NCBI GenBank assembly: GCA_947500555.1
Contig: CANMSE010000001.1
Coordinates: 868,001 to 932,000 of the forward strand
Length of the DNA stretch: 64,000 nucleotides
From: an uncultured Fulvivirga sp.
GTDB lineage: Bacteria > Bacteroidota > Bacteroidia > Cytophagales > Cyclobacteriaceae
Direction of reading: 5' to 3'
In this document: in pieces, positions 8,755-18,625 of the stretch
Layout: the number at the start of each line of letters is the position of its first letter
Position numbering within the stretch: the stretch's first letter is position 1
Notes under the pieces: model-generated
Database searches by the model: none
The model's input: the letters and a program-made list of their open reading frames with translations, nothing else
Told to the model about the DNA's origin: nothing
Made by a program: the position numbers and the translations under genes

Positions 8755-11136
8755 TCACTCAAGCCTGAGACTAACAGATGGATTTGTTTTAGAGACTCTA
8801 AAAGCTTGTGAAAATACAATTGCCATAATAACTATAATAACTATGGCACTACCTGTTATGAAGTATACAGGCTTTAGGTCAGTTCTGTAACTAAAATTCA
8901 TTAGCCACTCTTTTGATAGAAACCAGGACAGTGGAAGAGCTACCAGGTTGGCAACAAGAAGCAGCTTGATAAAAGAGGATGATAAAACTTTTAAGTTGTT
9001 GAGCATTGAGGCCCCGAGAACTTTTCGAATGGCAATTTCTTTAGTTCGCATTTGTAATGCCAGAGCACTAAGGCCAAACACTCCAAAACAAGCAATCAAG
9101 ATAGAAATAAGAGAAAAAAAGTATAAGGTTTCTCTTTGTTTAGTGTCAGCTTCATGAAGCTTCTGAAAGCTGTCATCAAGAAATCTATAACTAAAAGGAT
9201 ATTTGGGCACATAGGTATTCCATATGCTTTCAATGTCAGCAATGGATTGATTGTAATTAGTAGTTGAAAGCTTAACTAAGAAACTTTCCTCCCAACCCGT
9301 AGGACATAAGATTAAAGGGTCAATCAGATTTCTCATAGACTCAAAATGGTAGTCTTTTATGACCCCTATGATCTTTCTTTTCCCGATTTGCTCTTCGGCT
9401 GGGTTAGTTAGTTCAATGCCAATTACATTCACTTCAGGCCACCCTAGTCTTTTGGCTGCCGCCTCGTTAATTACAACGGCCTCTGTCAAATCCGTTGAAA
9501 TGTCTTTTTCAAACCCTCGACCTGAGATCAGTTTCAAATCTAGCGTTTCAAGAAAATTGATGTCCGTAAAAGCTGTCTTAAATTGAAATGATACTTCAGA
9601 TCCTTCTGCCAGATATTCGTAAGACTCAGAGGTGCTACCGGGTATTCCCCCGTAGACCATCGCTACTTGCTGAACGGTATTCAACTGCGCCACTTCATTG
9701 CCGATTTGCTCTTTATTTCTCCAAGAATGTTTATTGTTAGAGCTAAAAATGAGGACTTGCTCTTTATCAACTCCTAACTCTTTGGTTTTCATATAGTTAA
9801 ATTGACCAGAAATAACCATTGTGACAATTATCAAAACTAACGCTCCCACAAATTGGAATGTTAATAAACCATTTTGCAGCTTCCTATGCTTAATCACTGA
9901 GGTTTTACGTGTTAGTGCGTTTTTAGAGGAAATTGAAGATGCCGTCCATGCCGGATAGAGCCCCATAGCGAGTGTAAGTAAAACTGATCCGATCACAAAA
10001 TAAAAAATGGAAGCAGATGTTATTATAGGTTTGCTTGCATCCACAATATCATAAGGCAAATGGTTTTGAATCATTGTATATAATAGTGCGGCCAACACCA
10101 TGGATATAATAACCGACAAGTATGTTTCAGTAAGCAGCAGAGTGAGTAATGCTCTTTTAGAAGACCCCAAAGCCTTTCTTACCCCAAACGTTTTGACTTT
10201 TCTCAGACAAGAAGCCATGGTGAAGTTTATAAAGTTTGCACCAGCAATTAATAAAATTAGAATGGTAATAAGCGATAGGCTCTTAACCAATGATTTATCT
10301 CCATGCTGTGCAATATCAAACGTTGTATCCTTATCAAAATAGACTTCTGAAAGAGGTTGCAATGACAGCTTGGTAGATATGGCAGAAGTCATTGCCTCCT
10401 CTTGAAAATAAGACTGGCTGAGTCGTTGAAGATTTTGCTGATAATACGCGCTATTCTCTTTATTTGATAAGTAAAGATAAAAGTTTGTTGAATGCACATT
10501 TTCTGCTTGTAAAATCCGTTTTGAATAACCCATTGCCTCTATTGGCGCGAGGAACTCAATTTGGAGGTGGCTTTTTTCTATATCATTTGACAAGACACCA
10601 CTTACTACCAAAGGGCCTTTTCCATCTATATCAATAATCTTTCCGATTGGATTTTCATCTCCAAAGTACTGTACGGATTTTTCATGCGAGATTACCACCG
10701 AATTTTTATCTGCTAACGCAGTCTTCGCATTGCCATAATCAAAGGGATATTGAAACAACATCAGGAAGTTCTTGTCAACATAAAGAAAGTTGTCCTCCAA
10801 AATGCTCAATTCATTGTAAGTCACTAACTCGTTGTCTTTATAAACCCTGGTAATGGATCCTTCGTCCAGCCCTAGATCAGTGCTTAGTTTATCCCCAAAA
10901 ACGGCAGAGAGTGTTGGAGTTCGGTATGAACTCTTAGGCCCTTCAACAGATCTAATTATCCTGAATAAATGATCACGCTCTTCTAATTGACTATCTATCG
11001 AATACTCTGAATGGACGAATGATGTGATAAAAAAGGTAGCTGTCAAAGCAACAGTTAATCCGGCAATGTTTAAAGTACCAAGAAGGTTTGATCTTTTTAA
11101 GGACCGAAAGGCGGATCTTATTGTTGAGAAAATCAT
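8755..11136 (-). CDS. FtsX/MacB-like ABC transporter permease (lone copy)
   Basis: This 793-residue protein has the duplicated MacB-type layout. TM1 is near residue 20, followed by a large MacB_PCD-like periplasmic domain and a three-TM FtsX block near 285-400. A fifth TM is near 430, followed by a second periplasmic domain and a second FtsX block from ~675. Both FtsX blocks carry the cytoplasmic VRKALGSS (~319) and IRKVLGAS (~703) motif. It is homologous to the six permeases at 47391-61776 but is a solitary gene with no ATPase beside it. The upstream gap of 75 bp shows no clear sigma-54 site. Confidence 0.93.
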   Translation of the reverse strand: MIFSTIRSAFRSLKRSNLLGTLNIAGLTVALTATFFITSFVHSEYSIDSQLEERDHLFRIIRSVEGPKSSYRTPTLSAVFGDKLSTDLGLDEGSITRVYKDNELVTYNELSILEDNFLYVDKNFLMLFQYPFDYGNAKTALADKNSVVISHEKSVQYFGDENPIGKIIDIDGKGPLVVSGVLSNDIEKSHLQIEFLAPIEAMGYSKRILQAENVHSTNFYLYLSNKENSAYYQQNLQRLSQSYFQEEAMTSAISTKLSLQPLSEVYFDKDTTFDIAQHGDKSLVKSLSLITILILLIAGANFINFTMASCLRKVKTFGVRKALGSSKRALLTLLLTETYLSVIISMVLAALLYTMIQNHLPYDIVDASKPIITSASIFYFVIGSVLLTLAMGLYPAWTASSISSKNALTRKTSVIKHRKLQNGLLTFQFVGALVLIIVTMVISGQFNYMKTKELGVDKEQVLIFSSNNKHSWRNKEQIGNEVAQLNTVQQVAMVYGGIPGSTSESYEYLAEGSEVSFQFKTAFTDINFLETLDLKLISGRGFEKDISTDLTEAVVINEAAAKRLGWPEVNVIGIELTNPAEEQIGKRKIIGVIKDYHFESMRNLIDPLILCPTGWEESFLVKLSTTNYNQSIADIESIWNTYVPKYPFSYRFLDDSFQKLHEADTKQRETLYFFSLISILIACFGVFGLSALALQMRTKEIAIRKVLGASMLNNLKVLSSSFIKLLLVANLVALPLSWFLSKEWLMNFSYRTDLKPVYFITGSAIVIIVIMAIVFSQAFRVSKTNPSVSLRLE

Positions 11137-11211
11137 CTGACAAACTAGTTATAATGAATGCTGAATTTACTGAATTCATTTATCGTAGTCAAAGTGCTTT
11201 AATATGACTGA

Positions 11212-12423
11212 CTAGCTATACCACTTTGTATCAATGTATTCCCTATCTCGAGATGTTCGCTCTCGATTATGCATTAACCAATACTTACCGCTCAATTTTT
11301 TACTTCTAAATCCAAAAAGGTGAAATATCTGTTTGGTAAAAAATCGGGCGATGTTTTCATTGACGAGTAGGCTGGTTTTACTACGATCGTTCCATTTTAC
11401 TCCAGGCATAATGGTAAGAAGAAATGAAAATTTTCTTAAAAATTTAGACAGCCAAAGAAATGGCTTTGGAATACGTCTGACAAAGAAGAAACCATCATCA
11501 CCTTGCTGCTGATAGAGTGGCATAAAGATATTGGTCACTTCCTGAGCATAAATTTTTTCATTGTTTAACTCTGCCAATAGCTCGCCCTCATGTACCCGCT
11601 GGAAATTTCTGTAGCCGGGCGTCATACTAAATTGGTCATTTTGAGCCACGGGTTGGTAATCATATATTTCGTAAAAACGATACTTAGTTTCAGAAGCTTC
11701 TTTGAGCCTGTTGAAATGAAAAAAGTGATTTAATGACTGCGGATCAGCACTTCCCGTAAACCCCAGTGTTAACTGGACAAAATCCTCATGATTGATTATA
11801 GCTTGCGGGTCATCATGCTGGCCTCCCTCAAAACCAAATGCCACATAGCCAAGTTCATTGACATAACTCAACAGTGGTCCGTCCAGGTACTCTTCGATAC
11901 CCAATATAATAGGAGCTGGATATTGAGCTGTGAATTTTCTATTTAGTAGGGTGTCGTTGACCGTTAAAAAAGGGATAGTCTGACACGAAGTGGTATGTAA
12001 ATCGAAAAAATAAAAGGGGCCTGCCTCTTCATTTATTATTTGAGAAAGTAGTTGCCAGAGTTCTTTTTGCTGGTCGAGCTCGCTATTTTCAGCTTCAATC
12101 TCATCCAAGTTTTCCATCCGGTTTTGAATCCAAACTCTGTTGAGATCTTCATCTATATAGCGAACCTGCTTTTCAAGTGCGGGAAGATTTCCTTTAAGTG
12201 CGTATACCGTACCACGAATAGTTATGTCTAATGTCAATAATTCGTCAAACACATTTTGTAAAGCCTGAACTCCTGTCGGTTCATTACCATGGATTCCTGC
12301 AGTGAAGATAACTGTAGGTCCAGGTAAATTTTGGTGGAGCTTTCCTATTACTCGAGACTCCTTTTGAAGTGGAGGTAACGTTGGCTCTTCGATCACTTCA
12401 GTCTTCATCAAAGGGGAGTACAT
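11212..12423 (-). CDS. Succinylglutamate desuccinylase/aspartoacylase-family deacylase
   Basis: This 403-residue zinc-dependent deacylase is of the AstE/AspA (M14-like) family. Zn ligands H45 and E48 lie in GIHGNEPTG, a third His lies in DLHTTS, and a GFEGGQHD block carries the probable catalytic Glu. The family removes acyl groups from, or hydrolyses amide bonds of, N-acyl amino acids. The start used overlaps the upstream GCS2-CBS gene by 26 bp; Met6 (12408) is an alternative. The coupling suggests that the two enzymes act on a shared metabolite, one forming and one cleaving an amide bond. The C-terminal ~130 residues are not typical of AstE and may be an added domain. Confidence 0.88.
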   Translation of the reverse strand: MYSPLMKTEVIEEPTLPPLQKESRVIGKLHQNLPGPTVIFTAGIHGNEPTGVQALQNVFDELLTLDITIRGTVYALKGNLPALEKQVRYIDEDLNRVWIQNRMENLDEIEAENSELDQQKELWQLLSQIINEEAGPFYFFDLHTTSCQTIPFLTVNDTLLNRKFTAQYPAPIILGIEEYLDGPLLSYVNELGYVAFGFEGGQHDDPQAIINHEDFVQLTLGFTGSADPQSLNHFFHFNRLKEASETKYRFYEIYDYQPVAQNDQFSMTPGYRNFQRVHEGELLAELNNEKIYAQEVTNIFMPLYQQQGDDGFFFVRRIPKPFLWLSKFLRKFSFLLTIMPGVKWNDRSKTSLLVNENIARFFTKQIFHLFGFRSKKLSGKYWLMHNRERTSRDREYIDTKWYS

Positions 12424-14269
12424 CTTTTATAGTAATAATTCCTACCATCTCGTGACCTTCTACAACCGGAAGGCAGCCAAATTCATTTGACTTCATAATG
12501 TCAATCGCCTCTTTGATAGTTGTCTTTGTGGTTACTGTAGTCACCTTAGTAATCATTATGTCTGATACATTCAGCATGCTATGGTCAATCTCCAGTTCTT
12601 TTAGTTTATTTATATGCCGATAGGTCAGCAGTCCACATATTTGTCCTTGTTTGTCTTCTACCGGCATGTGGTGGATATTATTCCACTCCATGATGCGTGC
12701 CGCAAGATCTGCCAGATCAATTTCTCTAGTTGTAATAAGCTGAGTAGACATAATATGTCCCACCAGGGTTGAGTGACGGTTCTCCTGAATCAATTCGGGC
12801 TTTATGTTTGGCCATTTATGTATTGGCAGACCTTGTTGTTGGTTCTCCCACATTGCCCGTATCAGAGATTGAAGGGCATCGTCCTTTTTTAATTGTTGCT
12901 GACCTATTCGATAATTTTCTATCATCCATTGGGCACCAGTTTTCTTCAAAGCACGAAGTTCGATTATCTCTAGGTATCGGTGTATTTCGTCATTATTAAG
13001 GCCTGCTTTTTCCAATCCTGTCCTTGCGATTGGAATCAATTTGTTTAATAATAGGTTTCTGGCACTAATTTTTTCACCCATCCAATGCAAGACCGACTCT
13101 TTGCCATATCGAGAGGCTTTTAGAAAATTTGCTTTGGCGTCTGAGAAATCCATAATGGAAGGCATGTCGTCAAATTCTTTAGGTCTACCGAGCATGAGCC
13201 CTGTCCAAAAAGCAAAATTAGCTATCTCATCAATAACACTGGGACCAGAGGGTAAATAACGATTTTCTATGCGTACGTGAGCTTTTCCATTAGCAACCCC
13301 ATAGCATGGTCTATTCCATCTGTACACGGTTCCATTGTGCAGATTGAGAGCTTTGAGCTTAGGCATTTCATCATCTTCGAGCGCTTCCATTGAGCCTTTG
13401 GCGATGTCGCAGGTCATGATCACTTGAAACCGTGAAATATCCTCTTTAAAAATATCAACAATCGAATTTTTAGCCCAACGTCTCCCAAAGGAAACACGAG
13501 CCTGTTGATCTTTCAAAGCGTAAGATGATTGACGTGTATCTATACTTTGCTGAAAGAGGGCAATACGTGTTTCTTTCCACAATTCTCTTCCCAACAGCAA
13601 CGGGGAATTGGTGCAAACACTTAATATCGGCCCGGCAATGGCTTGCGCCCAATTGTAAGATGACACAAAATCATCGGGATTAATTTGAAGGTGAGTTTGG
13701 AAGCTAGTATTGCATGCTTCAAATAAGACAGAATTATGCTTTATGGAGAGTTCATCATTGCCTCGAATATTCAATTTAAAATCTCCACCTCGTAGCGCAG
13801 TCATTCGGTCATTTAGGGCATAGTATCTTGGGTAAGGAGTAAGATAATCAAGTTCTAATTCCTTCTTACTTATGGTCGGCAATATTCCAGTCAATATTAA
13901 ATGGATGTCGTTCTCTTCCGCAATTTTATTCGCCTTTTCTAGTAATCTTTTCAGCTCGCCTTCCATTTCCGAAAAACTATTTGCACCGAGTGGCAGTGGA
14001 TCAAGATTTATTTCCAAATTATATTTGGCCAATTCAGTAGTAAAATGCGGATCGTTGATTTTTTCCAAAACTTCAAGCGCCCGATCGGATGGTCTAAACT
14101 GATCGTTCAATAAACAGAACTCTTGCTCAGCTCCTATTCTGATTGGGGCTTTTTCGATATGACCTTCCTCCAGCATTTTTTCAAGACAAGTAATGTCATT
14201 TAGAAGGTGGCCAATAAATCGTTTTAGGCTTTCATCATCGTCTTGTACGTTAATTATCTGTTCTCCCAT
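12398..14269 (-). CDS. GCS2-type glutamate-cysteine-ligase-like enzyme fused to two CBS domains
   Basis: The protein has 623 residues. Residues ~40-400 resemble the GCS2 family of carboxylate-amine ligases: IGAEQEF, YNLEINLDPLP, FEACNTSFQTHLQIN, and an arginine-rich RIENRYLPSGPS active-site block. Residues ~500-620 form a pair of CBS domains (IMSTQLITTREIDLADLAAR and IMITKVTTV, each with a following GLLTYRHI/GIITIKDV strand), which commonly bind adenosine nucleotides. The architecture suggests an ATP-dependent amide ligase regulated by nucleotide level. Whether the substrate is glutamate is unknown. It is followed by the overlapping desuccinylase-like gene. It is longer than a typical gamma-glutamylcysteine ligase of this class because of the CBS module. 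Confidence 0.88.
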   Translation of the reverse strand: MGEQIINVQDDDESLKRFIGHLLNDITCLEKMLEEGHIEKAPIRIGAEQEFCLLNDQFRPSDRALEVLEKINDPHFTTELAKYNLEINLDPLPLGANSFSEMEGELKRLLEKANKIAEENDIHLILTGILPTISKKELELDYLTPYPRYYALNDRMTALRGGDFKLNIRGNDELSIKHNSVLFEACNTSFQTHLQINPDDFVSSYNWAQAIAGPILSVCTNSPLLLGRELWKETRIALFQQSIDTRQSSYALKDQQARVSFGRRWAKNSIVDIFKEDISRFQVIMTCDIAKGSMEALEDDEMPKLKALNLHNGTVYRWNRPCYGVANGKAHVRIENRYLPSGPSVIDEIANFAFWTGLMLGRPKEFDDMPSIMDFSDAKANFLKASRYGKESVLHWMGEKISARNLLLNKLIPIARTGLEKAGLNNDEIHRYLEIIELRALKKTGAQWMIENYRIGQQQLKKDDALQSLIRAMWENQQQGLPIHKWPNIKPELIQENRHSTLVGHIMSTQLITTREIDLADLAARIMEWNNIHHMPVEDKQGQICGLLTYRHINKLKELEIDHSMLNVSDIMITKVTTVTTKTTIKEAIDIMKSNEFGCLPVVEGHEMVGIITIKDVLPFDED

Positions 14270-14407
14270 ATAAATAATGCTCAGAAGGTTAGCAATGTAT
14301 AAAATGCCACCTGCATTTTATGTGATATTAATCAGTCTCCATATTGATCTAGATAAATATAATAATTATAGACGAGTTGTAAGAATAGCTGCTATTGATA
14401 TACTAGT

Positions 14408-15052
14408 ATGGAAAATTTATGTATGACTCTCTCGCTCTCAAATTTTGAAAAGTCTTATGGGAACCAACAAATTCTCTCCATTCCAGACTTAGACTTAAAT
14501 CATGGGATCTACTGGATTAAAGGTGAAAATGGCTCCGGGAAGTCTACGCTCTTTAAATCTATTTGTGGAATCTCACCATTCGAGGGAGAGATTTTATTAG
14601 ATAGATACAGCTGTAAGAAGAACCCAAAATCTTATAGAAAACTAGTTAGCTACAGTGAAGCAGAGCCAATATACCCTGATTTCCTGACACAGAAAGATCT
14701 GATTACTTTTTACGCTAAGACTAGAAAGTCAGGTCAAGACCAGATAAATACTTTGGTAGAAGAACTAGGGACTTCTGCTTATCTGAACCAATCCGTCAAA
14801 ACATTCTCGTCCGGAATGTTAAAAAAGACCGGATTACTATTAGCCTTTTTGGGAGACGTTAAACTGATTGTTCTGGATGAGCCATTTATTACCATCGACA
14901 AGAACTCAACCAATAAACTTGTGGAACTCATACTTCAATATTATCAACGCGGAGTGACGTTTCTAATTTCCTCTCATATAAAAGATGGAGGCGAACAGTT
15001 GCCCATAACCATGAGCTACTGCATTAAAGAAAAAACTCTGGTCGAGGTATGA
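14408..15052 (+). CDS. ABC transporter ATP-binding protein
   Basis: This is a 214-residue single nucleotide-binding domain. Walker A is GENGSGKST (~residues 39-47), the signature is degenerate (FSSGMLKK in place of LSGGQ), Walker B is LIVLDEP and the switch His is in ISSHIK. Met6 (14423) is an alternative start. The stop overlaps the start of the following membrane protein by 4 bp, so the pair likely forms a small exporter. The short domain and FSSG signature are typical of ABC-2-type ATPases, so I do not assign it to the FtsX-type permeases elsewhere. An adjacent LytS/LytTR operon is convergent. Confidence 0.93.
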   Translation: MENLCMTLSLSNFEKSYGNQQILSIPDLDLNHGIYWIKGENGSGKSTLFKSICGISPFEGEILLDRYSCKKNPKSYRKLVSYSEAEPIYPDFLTQKDLITFYAKTRKSGQDQINTLVEELGTSAYLNQSVKTFSSGMLKKTGLLLAFLGDVKLIVLDEPFITIDKNSTNKLVELILQYYQRGVTFLISSHIKDGGEQLPITMSYCIKEKTLVEV

Positions 15053-16134
15053 TAAGTATCATTGTAAGGGCTGTAGCCAAACCTTTTTATAAAGCACATG
15101 CAGGGTTTTTCTTTCTATTATTTTTTATAGCAGGGGGATTTATGCGTTCCAATGAGCACATTACTTTGGCGAAATATATTGCTAGAAGTGATTTCTTAAC
15201 AGTTGTACTTCTTTTGGTATTCAGTCTTTACCAATTGAAAGTGTGGTTATTTACCAAATCATTGTTGAGTAGTGACCCCTTCCTATTCCTAAGAAATATT
15301 TATTTGCTCCATTGGAAAAGACAAATTATGATCATTACCACAGTTTATCTCTCAATAAATAGTGTAATCCTTATCTATGGCTTGTTCGTGGCCGGCTTCA
15401 TGATTGAATCAGGGTCATACCAAAAGGTGCTGCTAATCCTTATGTATTTTGTAACCTGCTCTGCTCTTTATACATGGGCAGTAGTTAGGCTGTTAAAGCT
15501 GCCTAATAGGGAAGTAAGGACTAATACATTAACAAGCTACTTGAATAAAAAAATTTACAAGCCTTATGTATTTTGGTATCCGATATATCTTTTTACTAAG
15601 AGGCCTATTCTACTGGCATTATCCAAGTTTTTAAGTATTGGTTTACTCATAGCGTGCTTTTCAACATACTCTACTGCACTTTATGATTGGCGTTTCCTGG
15701 GCATCTCTGTAGTAGCCGCAATGAGTATGAATATGGTTATTGTTCATTCCTTATTCGATTTTTATGTACTTAAGTTATCTATACTCAAAAATCTGCCTTT
15801 ATCATCCATCAAAAGAGTACAATTCTATTTGGCTATAGCATGCTTACTTCTTATGCCGGAAATCATTATTATTTTGAGGAGGTTACCTGTGGAAGCACCG
15901 AACCTTTATGCCTGGCAGGCGATTTTATACTCGATAGGCCATTTTCTTTTTTACTTGCACTGGACAATTTATGAAAATGCTGATATAGAACGCTTAGGTA
16001 AATTCAGTTTATTCTCTACGCTCCTGCAAATTTACCTGGTGCTATTTGGTGTACCGCTATATGGGTTGGTTATCATTATGGTGCCATTCATATGGATAGC
16101 ACAAAAAAGATATCTGGTGGTACATGACTATTGA
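15049..16134 (+). CDS. Polytopic membrane protein, likely permease partner of the ABC ATPase
   Basis: The protein has 361 residues with about eight to ten hydrophobic segments spread over its length and no recognisable catalytic motif. The 4-bp overlap with the ATPase gene and the absence of any other membrane partner argue for an ABC exporter permease, although it matches no named permease family that I recognise. Its last 7 bp overlap the convergent response regulator gene (16128-16134). Confidence 0.75.
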   Translation: MISIIVRAVAKPFYKAHAGFFFLLFFIAGGFMRSNEHITLAKYIARSDFLTVVLLLVFSLYQLKVWLFTKSLLSSDPFLFLRNIYLLHWKRQIMIITTVYLSINSVILIYGLFVAGFMIESGSYQKVLLILMYFVTCSALYTWAVVRLLKLPNREVRTNTLTSYLNKKIYKPYVFWYPIYLFTKRPILLALSKFLSIGLLIACFSTYSTALYDWRFLGISVVAAMSMNMVIVHSLFDFYVLKLSILKNLPLSSIKRVQFYLAIACLLLMPEIIIILRRLPVEAPNLYAWQAILYSIGHFLFYLHWTIYENADIERLGKFSLFSTLLQIYLVLFGVPLYGLVIIMVPFIWIAQKRYLVVHDY

Positions 16135-16898
16135 TCTAACCAGCTTTTAAAATCCTGAACACGTTCCCGGCTGACAATGACATCGTCATCAGTAGAATGT
16201 TTGAGTATGATTTTCAATCGGCTGTTTGAGAAACTCACCATGTCATTGACCGCTTTTAGTGAAATGATGTACTTTCTGTTTATTTGAAAAAAGTTTTCCG
16301 GGTCGACCATTTCAGCCACATCCTGCAATGGATAATCCAGCAAGTAGCTCTTGCCTTCTGAAGTCACACAATAGGTTGCCCGATCTCTGCTGAAGAAAAA
16401 TAAAATATCATCAATACTTACGGCTTTAATGTGTTCACCAATTTTAACAATAAAGCGATTTTTGTATTGGCGAGTAAGCATAGTCATTGCCTGTGTAATC
16501 TGCTCTATTGAATTGATCGGTGTGTTTTCCTGTTGCGCTGTGGAAGTAAGTCGATTGAATTTTTCAAATGCTGAAGTCAGCTCATCGTTATCAATGGGCT
16601 TGAGCAAGTAGTCAATACTATTTACCTTAAATGCCTTCAAAGCATATTCATCATAGGCTGTGGTAAAAATTATTGGAACATTAATTTCTACATGATCAAA
16701 AATCTCAAAGCTTAAACCGTCAGCGAGCTGAATATCCATAAATATAAGATCCGGCTGATCATGATTATTAAACCATTTTACTACACTTTTTACACTGTCT
16801 AACTTGGCTAGTATTTCTATGGAAGTATTGTATTCCATAATTAGTCTCTCTAACCGTTTGGCTGCTGGCTTTTCGTCCTCAACTATGAGTATTTTCAT
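16128..16898 (-). CDS. LytTR-family response regulator
   Basis: The protein has 256 residues. The receiver domain has acidic E7-D8, phospho-acceptor D55 in FMDIQLADG, ITFTTAYDEYA and LLKPI. A LytTR domain (from ~150) has the FFQINRKYIIS block. Its start overlaps the stop of the cognate kinase by 4 bp. The paired 21-bp direct repeats at 19118-19148 and 19407-19437, upstream of this operon and its neighbour, are plausible binding sites. The link is inferred from spacing and position. Confidence 0.95.
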   Translation of the reverse strand: MKILIVEDEKPAAKRLERLIMEYNTSIEILAKLDSVKSVVKWFNNHDQPDLIFMDIQLADGLSFEIFDHVEINVPIIFTTAYDEYALKAFKVNSIDYLLKPIDNDELTSAFEKFNRLTSTAQQENTPINSIEQITQAMTMLTRQYKNRFIVKIGEHIKAVSIDDILFFFSRDRATYCVTSEGKSYLLDYPLQDVAEMVDPENFFQINRKYIISLKAVNDMVSFSNSRLKIILKHSTDDDVIVSRERVQDFKSWLDQ

Positions 16899-17926
16899 TT
16901 TACCTCGTCTATAAGTGGTAGAATAACTCTAAACATTCCGTCATCTTCTTCAATGGTCATTTTCCTTTCAGAAAGTAATTCATACCGGGCTTTTATATTT
17001 TGCAGACCTACACCTGAAGATTCTTCTTTAAGTATATTTTTTTTCTGAAGCGTATTTTCAATGATCAGATCATCAGCTTGTTTGTAAATTTTTATGGTCA
17101 AGTGCTCTTCGTCTGAGATGACATTATGCTTAAATGCATTTTCAACTAACATTTGAATAGCCAGTGGTACTACTTTCCCTGAGGAACCATCTAAATTTTC
17201 AATATTGAAAATGAGACTGTCTTCATGTCGAATCTTTTGGAGAAAAATATAAGACTTTACAAAGTCCAGCTCTTCTTTCAATGTAACTACTTCTTTCTCT
17301 CTTGTTTCAAGCACGTACCTATATACCTCGGAAAGCTTCTTAATGAACTTGGCAGAAAGGTCTGCATCTTCATAGACCAGATTAGTAAGTGCATTGAGAC
17401 TATTGAATAAGAAATGAGGATTTACCTGATTTTTAAGTGCCTCATATTTGGCCGAAATAGCTTCTTTTTTTATCCGCTCACTTTCCAATGAAAGCTCCCT
17501 CCACGACATCAAAAATGTCCTGCTATGCATAATTAAAGTAATAAGCAGCGATACCCCTAAGGAAATAAGAATTAACACTGCATAGGAGCCAATTTCTATT
17601 TCCAGAAAATGTTTGAAAGCCAACTTGACTAATACTACAAATAAAACGGTGTAAGCCGTATGCCCTACCAAACTGTAGATTAATCTTTTAACAGGCTCTT
17701 TGATCCATGAAACATAGGTGCCAATCGTGAAAGAAATAAATCCATTTCCCTTAGCTAGAAATACCCATAATATAGCATTGACGGAGAGGTTTATTTTTGT
17801 CAAATAACTATCTTCCCAGCATTCTGAACAAGTCAAATAACTGAAAGGAATGCTAATCATAAATAGCAAAAAAAGGTCCTTGATTTGATGCTTCCAAAAA
17901 GCCGGATCTTTTAAGTAGGTGATCAT
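16895..17926 (-). CDS. LytS/YehU-type sensor histidine kinase
   Basis: This 343-residue protein has four predicted membrane segments (about 15-35, 45-72, 85-108 and 112-135). The His_kinase box has H171 in NQVNPHFLFN. The HATPase domain has the N-box VENAFKHNV and the glycine box SGVGLQNI. As with the other LytS-like kinase in this window, it lacks an obvious periplasmic sensor. It is the third gene of the operon that begins with the DUF2141 gene at 19041, 33 bp after the DUF2306-like gene. Confidence 0.94.
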   Translation of the reverse strand: MITYLKDPAFWKHQIKDLFLLFMISIPFSYLTCSECWEDSYLTKINLSVNAILWVFLAKGNGFISFTIGTYVSWIKEPVKRLIYSLVGHTAYTVLFVVLVKLAFKHFLEIEIGSYAVLILISLGVSLLITLIMHSRTFLMSWRELSLESERIKKEAISAKYEALKNQVNPHFLFNSLNALTNLVYEDADLSAKFIKKLSEVYRYVLETREKEVVTLKEELDFVKSYIFLQKIRHEDSLIFNIENLDGSSGKVVPLAIQMLVENAFKHNVISDEEHLTIKIYKQADDLIIENTLQKKNILKEESSGVGLQNIKARYELLSERKMTIEEDDGMFRVILPLIDEVK

Positions 17927-17959
17927 TGTTTTAATTTATTGAAAATTCTTTAGAGTGAC

Positions 17960-18625
17960 TCATAATGTAGCAGTTTTGAATTTCTTCTTATATAGTCTAC
18001 TCCAATAGTTGATCAATGGAACACCTATCATCGCAGGCCAGGCCCATTGAATAAAGTCTGGTAAAAAGGTCAAGATTTGAGCTGAGAAAGCTGTAACTGT
18101 AGCGATAAATCCACCTACCATACCACCCAGATGTTCGAAGAGCCAGGTAGTTGCATTATGCTTTTTTTTGAACAGTTTGTAGTTCCTCAATGACATTCTG
18201 AAACCAAAAAAGCCAAAACCAATTGCTAGATAAGGAAAGGCACTGCTTACTCCCTGAATTATTAGATACAGCCCCCAGCTTACAAAAGCAATATTAAATA
18301 ATCCGTTAATTATTAAAGCAGCCCAATCAAACCACCGGAGTTGATCTTTGCCATTGTAGAGATGCTTCAAGAATTTCCATCGGTACGCACTGAATACAGA
18401 ATAGTAGCTGAAGACCGCAATCATGAGCAAAAAGGGAATCCATTTCACTGTGGACAAAAATAGAGCTGTTACAAAAATAACTGTCATGGTCCAAAAGAAG
18501 ATGAGTCCCCAACGAGCGTGGGCTTTCCCTCCTTTTTTCACAGCCATAGCTATAGGGGCTACAAGCAAAGCTGTAATACCTGCCGCTATGTGTATGATGA
18601 GTGATGATTTGATTAACAGTTCCAT
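17960..18625 (-). CDS. DUF2306-like membrane protein
   Basis: This 221-residue protein has about six to seven hydrophobic helices. The N-terminal LIIHIAAGITALLVAPIAM motif with a His-Ile-Ala-Ala-Gly core and the KGGKAHARWG loop recall DUF2306-type proteins and other small haem- or cofactor-free membrane proteins of Bacteroidota. The role is unknown. It starts one base inside the stop of the DUF2141 gene, so they are coupled. Being in the kinase operon, it may be a target or an auxiliary sensor. Confidence 0.7.
   Translation of the reverse strand: MELLIKSSLIIHIAAGITALLVAPIAMAVKKGGKAHARWGLIFFWTMTVIFVTALFLSTVKWIPFLLMIAVFSYYSVFSAYRWKFLKHLYNGKDQLRWFDWAALIINGLFNIAFVSWGLYLIIQGVSSAFPYLAIGFGFFGFRMSLRNYKLFKKKHNATTWLFEHLGGMVGGFIATVTAFSAQILTFLPDFIQWAWPAMIGVPLINYWSRLYKKKFKTATL

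Noticed and set aside
14374..14383. Single GAGTTGTAAG before the ABC ATPase gene, resembling the LytTR direct repeats
   Set aside because: Only one copy with no partner 21 bp away; too weak to call a site.
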